The notes under the pieces were generated by a model. The model was not told the DNA's origin. It worked only from the letters and a program-made list of their open reading frames with translations, and made no database searches. Both the position numbers and the translations under genes were made by a program. Below, in pieces: positions 9,124-16,767 of a stretch of 64,000 nucleotides of DNA. How positions within the stretch are numbered: the first letter of the stretch is position 1; each line of letters opens with the position of its first letter. Origin of the DNA: Acidimicrobiia bacterium (GTDB lineage: Bacteria > Actinomycetota > Acidimicrobiia > Acidimicrobiales > Aldehydirespiratoraceae); contig JAJEHD010000018.1 of the NCBI GenBank assembly GCA_022819505.1, positions 1 through 64,000 on the forward strand. Direction: 5' to 3'.

Positions 9124-9157
9124 ATTTAGAACGAATATACGGGTAACATTTCTAAAT
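9124..9157. promoter_or_regulatory. Inverted repeat before fic, candidate operator/promoter region
   Basis: Arms ATTTAGAA (9124-9131) and TTCTAAAT (9150-9157) are exact inverted repeats in an AT-rich tract. The TTCTAA core of the right arm is also found in the promoter spacer of the ATPase pair at 10470-10475. A -10-like TAACCT at 9184-9189 lies six bases before the fic ATG, the same spacing as in the ATPase promoter, which suggests a leaderless transcript. The -35 element is not clear. Confidence 0.45.
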
Positions 9158-9195
9158 ACCCTATTTTGGGAAGGATACAGCGCTAACCTTTACAT

Positions 9196-10332
9196 ATGAG
9201 CTGGCTGGATGGGGGTGGTGCTGGCACTGCCGTGACCGCCGAGTGGAACGGGCGCCAGGTCGATACCTGGAGACCGGCCGAGCTCAGCGAACGTGACTTC
9301 TCCCTGACCGAGCCCGAGGCCCGCGCAACCGAGCGGGCAGCAGCTGCGTTGCTGGCAACGGATGCCAAACTCCCAGACACATGGGAGGCGTTGGCCAGGC
9401 TCCTGCTGCGCCACGAAGGCATCGCTTCGTCCGGGATCGAGGGCTTGCGAGAACCGCTGGTGTCGGTGCTGGTCGCGGAACGCACCGGCGCCGGCGGTGC
9501 CGCCGGTTGGGTGGCCGACAACCTCGAAGTGATTCGTATGGCACTGGAGGAGGCGGAACAGCCTCTCAGCGTGTCGACGCTGCATCGTTGGCACACCCGC
9601 CTGATGCGCAACAGCGGTCTGAGCGCGGAATTCATCGGATCGTTCCGTCCCCGCGTCGGATGGGTTGGCGGCAGTTCCCCTCTGGACGCCGCGTACGTGC
9701 CGCCCCCGCCCGGCGAGATACCCGAGTTGATGGACGACCTGTTGAGGTTCGCGGACAGCGGGGCAGGCCTGGACCCGGTATCGCACACGGCAATCCTCCA
9801 TGCCCAGTTCGAAGCGATCCACCCCTACGCCGATGGCAACGGCCGGCTGGGCCGGATACTCGTGACCAGGGCGCTGAGACGAGCGGATCTGACACGTCGC
9901 ACGACGGTGCCGGTCAGCGCCGCCATCGCCCGCGATCCGGGCGGGTACCTCTCCGGGCTGGTGCAGTTCGAACAGGGACACGCCGGGCCGTGGATTCGCT
10001 GGTTCGCCGAAATGGTCGAGAAGGCGGCCGCCGCCACTGGCAGCCTCGCGGCCCAGACCCGGCACATCACCGAGGCGTGGACCCGTAGACTCGACGGACT
10101 GCGCGCAGACAGCGCAGCACGAGCGCTGGTTCCTCTACTGGCCGGACATCCCGTCCTGTGCGCCCCGGATGCAGCCGACCTGCTAGGCGTCAGCAGGCCC
10201 ACGGCCAGAACCGCCCTGAGAGCGCTGACCGTTCGCGGCGTGCTGGCGCCAGTGGAAGCAGACTCTCCCGGCGTCGGCCGGAACCGGCACTGGTTCGCCG
10301 CCATCGACCTCATTAACACCTGGTCGAGCTGA
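9196..10332 (+). CDS. Fic-family protein with inhibitory motif and winged-helix C-terminus
   Basis: Fic enzymes usually transfer AMP (sometimes another phosphate group) to Ser/Thr/Tyr side chains of target proteins. In the 378-residue product the active-site loop is complete, HPYADGNGRLGR at 209-220 with catalytic H209. An N-terminal autoinhibitory motif S78-x3-E82-G83 (ASSGIEG) precedes it, so this is a class II, self-inhibited Fic. Residues about 300-375 look like a winged-helix DNA-binding domain (DLLGVSRPTARTALRALTVRGVL), so it may regulate its own promoter. No obvious Shine-Dalgarno lies near the ATG. It is the first gene of the putative island and reads toward the ATPase pair. Confidence 0.93.
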   Translation: MSWLDGGGAGTAVTAEWNGRQVDTWRPAELSERDFSLTEPEARATERAAAALLATDAKLPDTWEALARLLLRHEGIASSGIEGLREPLVSVLVAERTGAGGAAGWVADNLEVIRMALEEAEQPLSVSTLHRWHTRLMRNSGLSAEFIGSFRPRVGWVGGSSPLDAAYVPPPPGEIPELMDDLLRFADSGAGLDPVSHTAILHAQFEAIHPYADGNGRLGRILVTRALRRADLTRRTTVPVSAAIARDPGGYLSGLVQFEQGHAGPWIRWFAEMVEKAAAATGSLAAQTRHITEAWTRRLDGLRADSAARALVPLLAGHPVLCAPDAADLLGVSRPTARTALRALTVRGVLAPVEADSPGVGRNRHWFAAIDLINTWSS

Positions 10333-10455
10333 TCACAATCAGCGCGTCGCGGCACTCTGGGGGCGGGTCCGCCGGTGCGTTGGTTCCGCCGGGGCCCAGC
10401 AGGTAGCGGACCGAGGGGTCGCCGATCACTCGACGAGGCCTGAGTTCGGGGATAG

Positions 10456-10484
10456 TTGCAGGTTTACACTTCTAACTGTAAGAT
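10456..10484 (+). promoter_or_regulatory. Promoter of the ATPase pair with a palindrome in the spacer
   Basis: TTGCAG (10456-10461), a 17-base spacer and TAAGAT (10479-10484) form a good sigma-70-type promoter. Initiation would fall at about the A of the ATG at 10491, so the message is probably leaderless. The palindrome TTACA-N8-TGTAA (10464-10468 and 10477-10481) covers the spacer, a classic place for a repressor. Confidence 0.55.
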
Positions 10485-10490
10485 GTGTTC

Positions 10491-11525
10491 ATGCTCCTGC
10501 TGGGCCAGAGACCGTTGACCGCCTCAGAGGCGGATCACCAACTCTTCGCCAATCGTAGTTCAGAGCTGCAGCGGGTGCGGCGGGCCTTGGACTTGGGTCT
10601 CAACTCCTACGTGTTCGGTCCTCCGGGCAGCGGTCGCACGTCGTTTCTCAGGCAGATCGAGCGGGCCTACCCCGAGGCCCACTACATCCGGCTGTACGGC
10701 TTCGAGACGCTGACGGACCGCCTTGACCAAGTCGAGCTGGCAGTGACCGGCGCTCCCTTGAAACGCACTCGACGATCTTCATTCGCAGACGCGTTCGCGG
10801 CCATGTCGACTACGGAGACCAAGATTGTCGCCGATCCGTTGCGCCACTTGAAGAAGGCTGTGGGCCTGGTCGGTGCCGAGCCGCTCCATGTCGTGCTGGT
10901 GGACGATGTCGACCGGAAGGTCTGCCATGAGTTGTTCGGGCGCCTGCGAGACGGGCTGTGGGAGCTTCCGATCCAGTGGGTGGTTGCAGGTACTGCGGCG
11001 TCGCTCGATCCTCCTGCCGACACCTTCTTCGACGCTGTCGTCGAACTGCTGCCGTTCGATCAAGAGGGCCTGCGTGAGCTACTGCGCCTGCGGGCGGCGA
11101 GCGGCACGCCTGAGGAGGGCAGCCTGCTCAGGCAGACTGCTGATTCGATCCTCGACTCGCTCGCACCATGCACTCCTCGACGTGCCCTGGCTGTCCTACG
11201 CGAGCTGTATCTCTCCGATGACCTGCTGGAGGCAACCCGCCAGATCGAAGACCTGCAGTCCGCCCGTGCTGGCCTGAAGCCCACCGCCAACAGGCTGCTT
11301 GACGCCTTGATCCACCACGGCCCCACCCATGCCGGCGATGCGGAACTGCTCGAAGAGGTAGGAGTCACCCGCAGCCGCGTCGTGCAGCTGCTCGCCGAAC
11401 TCCAAGCCGACGGCTTGGTGACCGCTCAGCGGGACGGTCGTCGCAAGCTCTTCGCTGTGCCCGGAGGGCACCCGAGGGCTGTTGAAGCGGAGCCCGAACC
11501 CAGCCGCGGAGCGCCCGACAGGTGA
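10491..11525 (+). CDS. AAA-type ATPase, Orc1/Cdc6-like layout, with Arg in the P-loop
   Basis: A 344-residue P-loop NTPase. The P-loop GPPGSGRTS (43-51) carries Arg at position 49 where Lys is normal; Walker B is LHVVLVDDVDR. Then come a sensor-like VVAGTAASL, a helical lid, and a C-terminal winged helix (LLDALIHHGPTHAGDAELLEEVGVTRSRV region), an order seen in Orc1/Cdc6- and MoxR-like ATPases. ATG 10491 is preferred because it fits the promoter; GTG 10485 adds two residues. Its stop overlaps the next ATPase gene (GTGA). The Lys-to-Arg change suggests weak hydrolysis or a regulatory role (inference). No closer family name can be given. Confidence 0.75.
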   Translation: MLLLGQRPLTASEADHQLFANRSSELQRVRRALDLGLNSYVFGPPGSGRTSFLRQIERAYPEAHYIRLYGFETLTDRLDQVELAVTGAPLKRTRRSSFADAFAAMSTTETKIVADPLRHLKKAVGLVGAEPLHVVLVDDVDRKVCHELFGRLRDGLWELPIQWVVAGTAASLDPPADTFFDAVVELLPFDQEGLRELLRLRAASGTPEEGSLLRQTADSILDSLAPCTPRRALAVLRELYLSDDLLEATRQIEDLQSARAGLKPTANRLLDALIHHGPTHAGDAELLEEVGVTRSRVVQLLAELQADGLVTAQRDGRRKLFAVPGGHPRAVEAEPEPSRGAPDR

Positions 11526-12553
11526 GCCGTGAAGCGCTCAGCACCCTGGTGCAGGCCCGCGCCTTCAACGCGACACCGCCCCGCGACGACCTGGGCGTGC
11601 TTCACGTGCCCTTCGAGTCCATGGTGGCGAGTTGCCATGTCGAGAGCCGCCTCGATGACGGCGCCCGCAGAGGTGATCGGGTGGCGCTGATTGGTACCAG
11701 TGGTTGCGGCAAGTCGAGCTTGGTGTCTTACGTTCTCGGACCGACCGCAGCTGGCGTGGCGCCGATTCTGGTCCCCGTTCACGCGCTTGAAGACGGCGCG
11801 GGGCGGGCAAGATCGGTGGCCGACGCGGTGATCGCTCAGCTGCGGCTTGAGTCTGCCGACGTGACAGCCGCGGCAGAGGGACTTGATGCTGCAATCGGTG
11901 AGCAACGCCAGGTGACCAGTACAAGCAGCCGCAGGCGGGGCGTGACCGGCGGATTCACCTGGGCGTCCGGCGACCTTTCTCGGGAGATCGGCAGGCAGAC
12001 CGCTAACCAGGGGTTCATCTTCCTTCCCGAGAAGGTGGAGGTGATTGAACAGTGCCTTCGCGCCATCCGGATGGAGGCGCTACAGCCCGTCGTCGTGTTC
12101 GATGACACGGACCGGTGGATCGATTCTGGTCGTCGGGAGGTCGTGCGGGGGTTCTTCAGCGAAGGCATACGGTGGCTCGCAGAACTGGATGCGTCAGTCG
12201 TCGTGGCGACCCATTCCCGCTATCTGAACGAAGGCAATGATGCGTCCGGGATCTTGACCTTCCTCGACACGCGGGTGGAGATTCCACAGGTGCCATCGGT
12301 CGAGCAACTCGCTCGTGTCCTGGAGAGGCGCGTGCAGGTGCACACGGCGGGACCTGCTGGCGGCGAGGGTGTGCTGTCGCTTGCCGAGGTGCTTACCGAG
12401 TCGGCCGTCGAGACGCTCTTCAGCGAGTACGGGAGGCGCGAATCGCTTCGCGCCTTGCTGCAAGTCGCGCATCTCGCTCTGGTTGAGGCTGCCGATGCCG
12501 GTGCCGATGTGATCACTGGCCACCACATTGCGGCGGCTGCACAAGCCTGGTAA
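11522..12553 (+). CDS. Second P-loop ATPase of the island pair
   Basis: A 343-residue protein starting with GTG inside the stop of the preceding ATPase gene, so the two are translationally coupled. It has a canonical Walker A GTSGCGKS (58-65), Walker B PVVVFDDTDRW (189-199) and a sensor-like SVVVATHSRYL. Between them is a basic, Ser-rich insert near 130-145 (TSTSSRRRG). The C-terminal 100 residues are helical, with no recognised enzyme or DNA-binding domain. The fold looks like an AAA/STAND-type ATPase that may form a mixed complex with its partner. No membrane segment is seen. Function is unknown; a defence or replication-control role is only suggested by context. Confidence 0.7.
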   Translation: MSREALSTLVQARAFNATPPRDDLGVLHVPFESMVASCHVESRLDDGARRGDRVALIGTSGCGKSSLVSYVLGPTAAGVAPILVPVHALEDGAGRARSVADAVIAQLRLESADVTAAAEGLDAAIGEQRQVTSTSSRRRGVTGGFTWASGDLSREIGRQTANQGFIFLPEKVEVIEQCLRAIRMEALQPVVVFDDTDRWIDSGRREVVRGFFSEGIRWLAELDASVVVATHSRYLNEGNDASGILTFLDTRVEIPQVPSVEQLARVLERRVQVHTAGPAGGEGVLSLAEVLTESAVETLFSEYGRRESLRALLQVAHLALVEAADAGADVITGHHIAAAAQAW

Positions 12554-12611
12554 GCACGATGGCAACGGATCAGCAAAAGCCCAGGTGAAGGGGCATTTTG
12601 ACCTATGTCTC

Positions 12612-12624
12612 AGCGGAGAGTATG
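12612..12624. repeat. Candidate right attachment site (attR-like) at the tRNA-Ser 3' end
   Basis: AGCGGAGAGTATG, identical to 8909-8921. Here it covers the end of the acceptor stem and the discriminator base of tRNA-Ser, so insertion would keep the tRNA intact. Confidence 0.55.
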
Positions 12625-12700
12625 GGATTCGAACCCATGGTGACCCGGAGGCCACAACGGCTTTCGAGGCCGCCCCATTCGTCCGCTCTGGCAACTCTCC
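12614..12700 (-). tRNA. tRNA-Ser (anticodon CGA)
   Basis: The 7-bp acceptor stem GGAGAGT/ACTCTCC, the loop CTCGAAA with anticodon CGA, a long class II variable arm and the T-arm GGGTTCGAATCCC identify a serine tRNA reading UCG. The 3' CCA is not encoded. Its 3' end is repeated at 8909-8921, marking it as the likely integration site of the Fic-ATPase island. Confidence 0.95.
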
Positions 12701-12746
12701 GCCGCAGAGGCTACCGGCGGTCCTCCGGCCCTCCTGCGGTGCCCGC

Positions 12747-13199
12747 CTAGGAGTCCCGTAAGCCCGAGAAGAACTCCTGGAGCAGCGTGGCGCAGTCGCT
12801 GGCCAGCACCTGGGGCACCACTTCGAACTCGTGGTTGAGCCGGGGGTCGGCGCCCAGGTTGTAGAGCGAGCCGAGCGCGCCGGCCTTGGGGTCGTCGGCG
12901 CCGAACACGACCCGGGCCACCCTGGCCTGCTGCAGGGCGCCGGCGCACATGGCGCACGGCTCCAGGGTCACGGCCACCGTGGCCCCGTCCAGGCGCCAGC
13001 CGCCCAAGCGGGCCGCGGCGTCGCGCACCGCCAGGATCTCGGCGTGGGCGGTCGGGTCGCCGGTGCGCTCTCGCTCGTTGTGGCGCCGGGCGATCACGTC
13101 GCCCCCGTGCCAGACGACCGCGCCCACAGGCACATCGCCGTGGGCCGGAGCGTTCAGTGCCTCCTGAAGGGCCAGGACCACCAGCTCCTCGTCGGTCAC
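12747..13199 (-). CDS. tadA: tRNA-specific adenosine-34 deaminase
   Basis: Converts A34 to inosine in the wobble position of tRNA-Arg(ACG), an essential function. The 150-residue protein has the zinc and proton-transfer motif HAE (52-54) and the zinc cysteines PCAMC (C82, C85), with the preceding DVPVGAVV and the helix-forming AGALQQARVARVVFG expected of the family. Length is normal. It lies just beyond tRNA-Ser(CGA) and is followed on the same strand side by the class IV aminotransferase gene upstream of it; a gap of about 30 bases allows co-transcription. Confidence 0.95.
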   Translation of the reverse strand: MTDEELVVLALQEALNAPAHGDVPVGAVVWHGGDVIARRHNERERTGDPTAHAEILAVRDAAARLGGWRLDGATVAVTLEPCAMCAGALQQARVARVVFGADDPKAGALGSLYNLGADPRLNHEFEVVPQVLASDCATLLQEFFSGLRDS

Positions 13200-13227
13200 G
13201 ATACCTGCCAGTTCGGCCGCAACCCGG

Positions 13228-14073
13228 TCACGGGTCGATGTCGGTGGCGATCAGATCGGCCATCGTCTGCCAGGCCTCTGCGGTCAGCGGACCGTTCACG
13301 ACCGGCAGCTCGGTGTCGTCGATGCGGGCGATCGACTGCACGGTGCGGGTCGAGGACGCCAGGAAGGCCTCGGGCACGCCGGGAAGGTCCTTCACCGGCA
13401 GGTGCGTCTCGGAGATGTCGAGGTGCTCGAGCAGCAGCGCCCTGGTGACGCCGGCCAGGCAGCCGGTGTCGAGCGGCGGGGTGTGCAGCCGCTCGCCGTC
13501 GGACCAGAAGATGTTCGAGCCGGTGCCCTCGCTCACCCGGCCCCGGGTGTCGGCGAAGATCGCCTCCGAGGCGCCCCGCTCGCGGGCCATGTCGAGGGCC
13601 AGAACGTTCTCGGCGTAGGAGGTCGTCTTAACCCCGGCCATGCCGCCACGCTCGTTGCGGACGAAGGGGACCACCGCCACCGCGGTGCCGGGCGGGTAGT
13701 CGGGCGGCCGGTTGCCGGCGATCACAATGGTCGAGGGCGCCGCGCCGCTGCGTCCCGAGCCCAGCGGCCCGCCGCCGCTGGTCGCGGTTATCCGCACGAT
13801 CCCGGCCTCGGGCGCGGCGTCGAGGCATTGGGCGATGGCGGTCCGCAGCTCGTCATGGCTGTACGGGCACTCGAATCGCAGGATCCGGGCCGAGCGGCGC
13901 AGACGGTCGAGGTGGCGCTGCACCGCGAAAGCGGCCACCCCGTCGTCGCCCCGCACCACCATGAGCGTCTCGAAGACGCCGTCGCCCACGATCACTCCGT
14001 GGTCGTCGGCGCGCAGATGCGGCTGATCGGGATCGGCCATCCGTCCGTCCACCCACACAGCCATCGCGCTCAT
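13228..14073 (-). CDS. Class IV aminotransferase / 4-amino-4-deoxychorismate lyase-like
   Basis: PLP-dependent fold-type IV enzyme of 281 residues. It has the N-terminal VWVDGRM...GDGVFETL, the PLP-binding lysine region GVKTTSYAENVLALDMA, EAIFADTRGRVSEGTGSNIFW and the cofactor phosphate loop LAGVTRALLLE. These fit 4-amino-4-deoxychorismate lyase (PabC, folate synthesis), D-amino-acid transaminase or branched-chain aminotransferase. The short length and GDGVFET favour the first two. The start MSAMAVW at 14073 fits family alignments; frames running further upstream are antisense to the DM13 gene. No pabA/pabB is adjacent. Confidence 0.82.
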   Translation of the reverse strand: MSAMAVWVDGRMADPDQPHLRADDHGVIVGDGVFETLMVVRGDDGVAAFAVQRHLDRLRRSARILRFECPYSHDELRTAIAQCLDAAPEAGIVRITATSGGGPLGSGRSGAAPSTIVIAGNRPPDYPPGTAVAVVPFVRNERGGMAGVKTTSYAENVLALDMARERGASEAIFADTRGRVSEGTGSNIFWSDGERLHTPPLDTGCLAGVTRALLLEHLDISETHLPVKDLPGVPEAFLASSTRTVQSIARIDDTELPVVNGPLTAEAWQTMADLIATDIDP

Positions 14074-14175
14074 CGGCACGAACCTACCCGGATGAGCGGG
14101 ATCGACAGGCTCCGGCGCGGCTGTCCCCGACAAGAACTTCTGAAATGCATGGCCTGGCGCGGCGATACTGGCGTG

Positions 14176-14961
14176 ATGGGATCCTGGATCAGACGTCATT
14201 GGCGCTGGACGCTTCCGGTCGGAGTCGTTCTGGCCGCGGTGGGAGCCTGGCTGGTGTTCGGCTTCTTCGCCTTCCAGACGTACTTCCAAGACGACGAGGT
14301 GGACGAGGCCCTCCCGTTCTTCACGGCGGGCCCGGCGCCTTCGGGCATGGCCGGCGACGAGACCACGGCGGAGATGGCCGAGGCCATGAACAAGGCCATG
14401 ACCGAGTTGGAAATGCCGATGAACGACGAGGTCGACGAGCCCATGCCCGACATGCCTGGACCGGCCCCGTCCCAGGTCCCCGAGCCCGGCGTCGAGGCGC
14501 CTGATCAGGCTGAGCCAGCCGAAGAGACTCAGCCCGCCGAGGAGACCCAACCTGCGGAGGAGACGCAGCCCGCCGAGGAGACCCAGCCCGCCGAGACCGC
14601 GCCTGCGACGCAGCCCCAGATCATCGTGGAGGCGGTCGGGTCGTTCATCGACCGTTCACATCCCACTGAGGGCAGCGCCCAGGTCCTGGGCGACGGCAGC
14701 GGCCAGCGGTTCTTGCGGTTCGAGGACTTCCGCACCGACAACGGCCCCGACCTGAACGTCTACCTGTCGGCGGCGCCCCCCGACGCGGCCGCCGGCGACT
14801 TCGACGACGACTTCGTCGACCTGGGCGACCTGAAGGGCAACGTCGGCTCGCAGAACTACGAGATCCCGGCCGGGCTCGACCTGGACCGCTACTCCACGGT
14901 AGCCATCTGGTGCGTGCGCTTCGGCGTCGTGTTCGGGGCGGCCGAGCTCATCGCAAGCTGA
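14176..14961 (+). CDS. Membrane-anchored DM13-domain protein
   Basis: A 261-residue protein with a short basic N-terminus, one transmembrane segment at about residues 12-34, a Met/Asp/Glu-rich stalk, a run of PAEETQ repeats (about residues 115-140) and a C-terminal DM13 domain (GSFIDRSHPTEG, GPDLNVYLS, LKGNVGSQNYEIP, VAIWCVRFGVVFG). DM13 domains are thought to be extracytoplasmic redox or electron-transfer modules, and the conserved cysteine in AIWC is present. The 18-base PAEETQ repeats vary little, suggesting recent expansion. Divergent from the aminotransferase gene, and its stop overlaps the convergent propeller-protein gene by 14 bases. Confidence 0.8.
   Translation: MGSWIRRHWRWTLPVGVVLAAVGAWLVFGFFAFQTYFQDDEVDEALPFFTAGPAPSGMAGDETTAEMAEAMNKAMTELEMPMNDEVDEPMPDMPGPAPSQVPEPGVEAPDQAEPAEETQPAEETQPAEETQPAEETQPAETAPATQPQIIVEAVGSFIDRSHPTEGSAQVLGDGSGQRFLRFEDFRTDNGPDLNVYLSAAPPDAAAGDFDDDFVDLGDLKGNVGSQNYEIPAGLDLDRYSTVAIWCVRFGVVFGAAELIAS
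14515..14597 (+). repeat. Tandem 18-base repeat encoding PAEETQ
   Basis: Four to five nearly identical 18-base units encode a Pro-Ala-Glu-Glu-Thr-Gln stalk between the membrane segment and the DM13 domain. Copy number probably varies between strains. Confidence 0.8.
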
Positions 14962-16165
14962 GGGTCGAGTCGAGCAGGAACGTCGTTCCGGGTGAGGGGT
15001 CCGCACCCAGACCGGCCAACTCGACGAGGTGCGATCCGTCCTCGCCTTCTGGCGGCTCGGTCTCCATGACGACCAGCGTGGGTGTCCGGTCGGTGGTCAG
15101 CCACGCCACCGAGGCCGAGTCCTCGGACCATTGTGGGCGGCCGTAGCCGCCCACGTCCAGGAGGCGCAGCTCCTCAGTGTCGAGATCGAAGAGCCACGCA
15201 GGGCTGGTGTCGTTGAGCAGCCACCGGCCGTCGGGCGAGATCGAGATCTCGTGCAGTTCGTCGACGAAGTCGCGGGGCAGATCCCGTGCCTCGCCGGTGT
15301 CGCCGTCGAGAAACACGACGGTGCAGGCGAGCTTCTCGTCGCAGCGTTGTTCCACCAGCAGATTGCCCCGGTTGGCCAGCGCTCGGTGGTCGCTCGTGAT
15401 CTCGAAACCGGAGACCGTCGGCCGGAAGGTGCTGCCGACGGGCGGGACCACCAGCACGCCGGACTCGCCGCCGGTCACCAGTTCCGTTCCGGGAGGGGCC
15501 TCCGCCACCCACATCAGGTGGCCGGCGAGGGAGCTGTAGGACTGCCAGCCGGCCATGTACATCAGGCCGTTCGGGCCTTCGGGCCGGGTCACTACCCAGT
15601 AGTCCACCATGGGGTGCGCGGCGGGGACCACCACTGCCCGTGATGCCACCAGCACCACGGTCGGGGGTTCGTCCGTGGGCCGGATGCCAACCGTGCGCTT
15701 GCCGTCGCTGAGAAACTCGAGATCGGCAATCTGCAGCGGCGACTCCGTGGCGTTGATGGGCAGGAGTTCCAACGCCCCAGTGGACAGGTCCACGCGGGCT
15801 ACCTGGCTGCCGCTCAGATAGACGAGCCGGCCCTCTAGGCCGCTGAACGGCTCGGCCGGTGGCGCGCCGGCAGGCTCCTGGGCCGCAGGGGCAACCTCCA
15901 CCATGTCATCGGGCTCTCGAAGAGGGCTGCTGGTCGTGGGAATCTCAGAGGGCTCCCCATCCTGCGGGTCCGAGCCCTGGCTGCCGGTGCTGGCGCCGTC
16001 ATCGCCGGTGAGGCTCAGCAGCCACAGCCCCGCAACGAGCGCGACGAGCACACCGACCAGCCCGGCTGCGGCTGGCAACCGGCGCGACTGTTCGCTGACC
16101 CCGCCGTCGCCGGGATCCTCGCCGTTACCCGTGTCGTCGCGGGTCTCCAGCGGTGCCCCGTCCAT
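14948..16165 (-). CDS. Membrane-anchored beta-propeller-like protein of unknown function
   Basis: A 405-residue protein with a cytoplasmic acidic start of about 30 residues, one transmembrane helix (about 34-52, AAAGLVGVLVALVAGLWLL) and a Ser/Pro/Glu-rich linker. The large outside domain has repeated strand motifs (GRLVYLSGSQVARVDLSTGAL, LEFLSDGKRTVGI, ISISPDGRWLLNDT, WLFDLDTEELRLL) typical of TolB/PD40-like propellers. Such domains bind proteins or ligands rather than catalyse reactions. There is no signal for secretion other than the helix. No partner gene can be named; it converges on the DM13 gene with overlapping ends. Confidence 0.65.
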   Translation of the reverse strand: MDGAPLETRDDTGNGEDPGDGGVSEQSRRLPAAAGLVGVLVALVAGLWLLSLTGDDGASTGSQGSDPQDGEPSEIPTTSSPLREPDDMVEVAPAAQEPAGAPPAEPFSGLEGRLVYLSGSQVARVDLSTGALELLPINATESPLQIADLEFLSDGKRTVGIRPTDEPPTVVLVASRAVVVPAAHPMVDYWVVTRPEGPNGLMYMAGWQSYSSLAGHLMWVAEAPPGTELVTGGESGVLVVPPVGSTFRPTVSGFEITSDHRALANRGNLLVEQRCDEKLACTVVFLDGDTGEARDLPRDFVDELHEISISPDGRWLLNDTSPAWLFDLDTEELRLLDVGGYGRPQWSEDSASVAWLTTDRTPTLVVMETEPPEGEDGSHLVELAGLGADPSPGTTFLLDSTLSLR

Positions 16166-16222
16166 GCCGGCACCGTAGCCGTGCGAGCTGTCCGTGCTCG
16201 CGGGTGCTCGGACTCCGCAGGT

Positions 16223-16324
16223 TCAGGCGGTGAGCACGCCCAACCGGCGGGCGAGGGCATAGGAGAACGTGTCACCGAAGTTGAGTCCTGCGGGATGCCT
16301 GCCCTTGCCGAAGCGGCGCCAGAC
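16223..16324 (-). pseudogene. C-terminal remnant of a VapC-type PIN-domain toxin
   Basis: The reverse strand ends in RRFGKGRHPAGLNFGDTFSY followed by ALARR and a stop at 16223. FGKGRHPAGLNFGD-x-FSYALA is the conserved C-terminal part of VapC ribonucleases, including the last acidic residue of the PIN active site. The N-terminal two thirds, any start codon and the usual ending (LLFKGDDF-like) are missing. The fragment ends about 50 bases from the 3' end of tRNA-Ser(GGA). It is therefore a broken gene, perhaps left by an element that used that tRNA. Confidence 0.7.
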
Positions 16325-16377
16325 GATTGTCTCGTGAGCGACTCCGGGTGGACGGGGTGCTGCGCTAGACGCAAGCG

Positions 16378-16462
16378 CGGAGGGTATGGGATTTGAACCC
16401 ATGGAGGCTCTCGCCTCACACGCTTTCCAAGCGTGCCCATTCGGCCGCTCTGGCAACCCTCC
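16378..16462 (-). tRNA. tRNA-Ser (anticodon GGA)
   Basis: Acceptor stem GGAGGGT/ACCCTCC, anticodon loop with GGA between stems CACGC and GCGTG, a long variable arm and a T-arm with TTCAAATCC identify a serine tRNA reading UCC/UCU. CCA is not encoded. It lies between the VapC fragment and the SRP RNA. Confidence 0.95.
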
Positions 16463-16557
16463 CCGACCCCGTGCAATCGGTCTGAGACCCGGCGGGTCCA
16501 GACCGGCGCTGCGGGTCCGGACCCGCGAGGGTATCGTGTGCACCCCAGCGCCCGTTT

Positions 16558-16675
16558 CGGGGTGTGACGGCCGGGTCCTGTGCAACGGACGCCTGTGAAC
16601 CGGGTCAGGGCCGGAAGGCAGCAGCTCTCAGCAGTACCGCCCGGGTGCCGCAGACCGCCTGGCCGTCACTCCCGG
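16558..16675 (+). ncRNA. ffs: Small signal recognition particle RNA (4.5S type)
   Basis: The hallmark Ffh-binding hairpin is present: GGTCAGGGCCGGAAGGCAGC with the GGAA tetraloop at 16613-16616. The ends pair (about 16559-16575 with 16659-16675, TGACGGCC-like strands) to close the long helix expected of a roughly 115-base RNA. It binds Ffh and targets nascent membrane proteins to the translocon. Its place directly before dnaX is common in bacteria. Ends are estimated to within a few bases. Confidence 0.88.
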
Positions 16676-16767
16676 GAACGGGCGTCGGCGCGCCGGAAGG
16701 CCGGGCGCTTCCCCGGGTCGGTCGCGAACCGGCGGGTTGTCAGAGTCCACGTCTAGAGTCGGTGCCG

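Larger units (their letters stand above)
8724..9195. other. Long intergenic region with the left island boundary
   Basis: No convincing gene was found in these 472 bases. The left part is GC-rich like the surroundings. After about 9100 the sequence turns abruptly AT-rich up to the Fic start. It contains the left copy of the 13-bp repeat shared with tRNA-Ser (8909-8921) and the inverted repeat before fic. Short frames here are Arg/Pro-rich and look non-coding. Confidence 0.6.

Noticed and set aside
13402..14175. Upstream extension of the DM13 frame
   Set aside because: It is antisense to the class IV aminotransferase gene. The signal/transmembrane start is at 14176.
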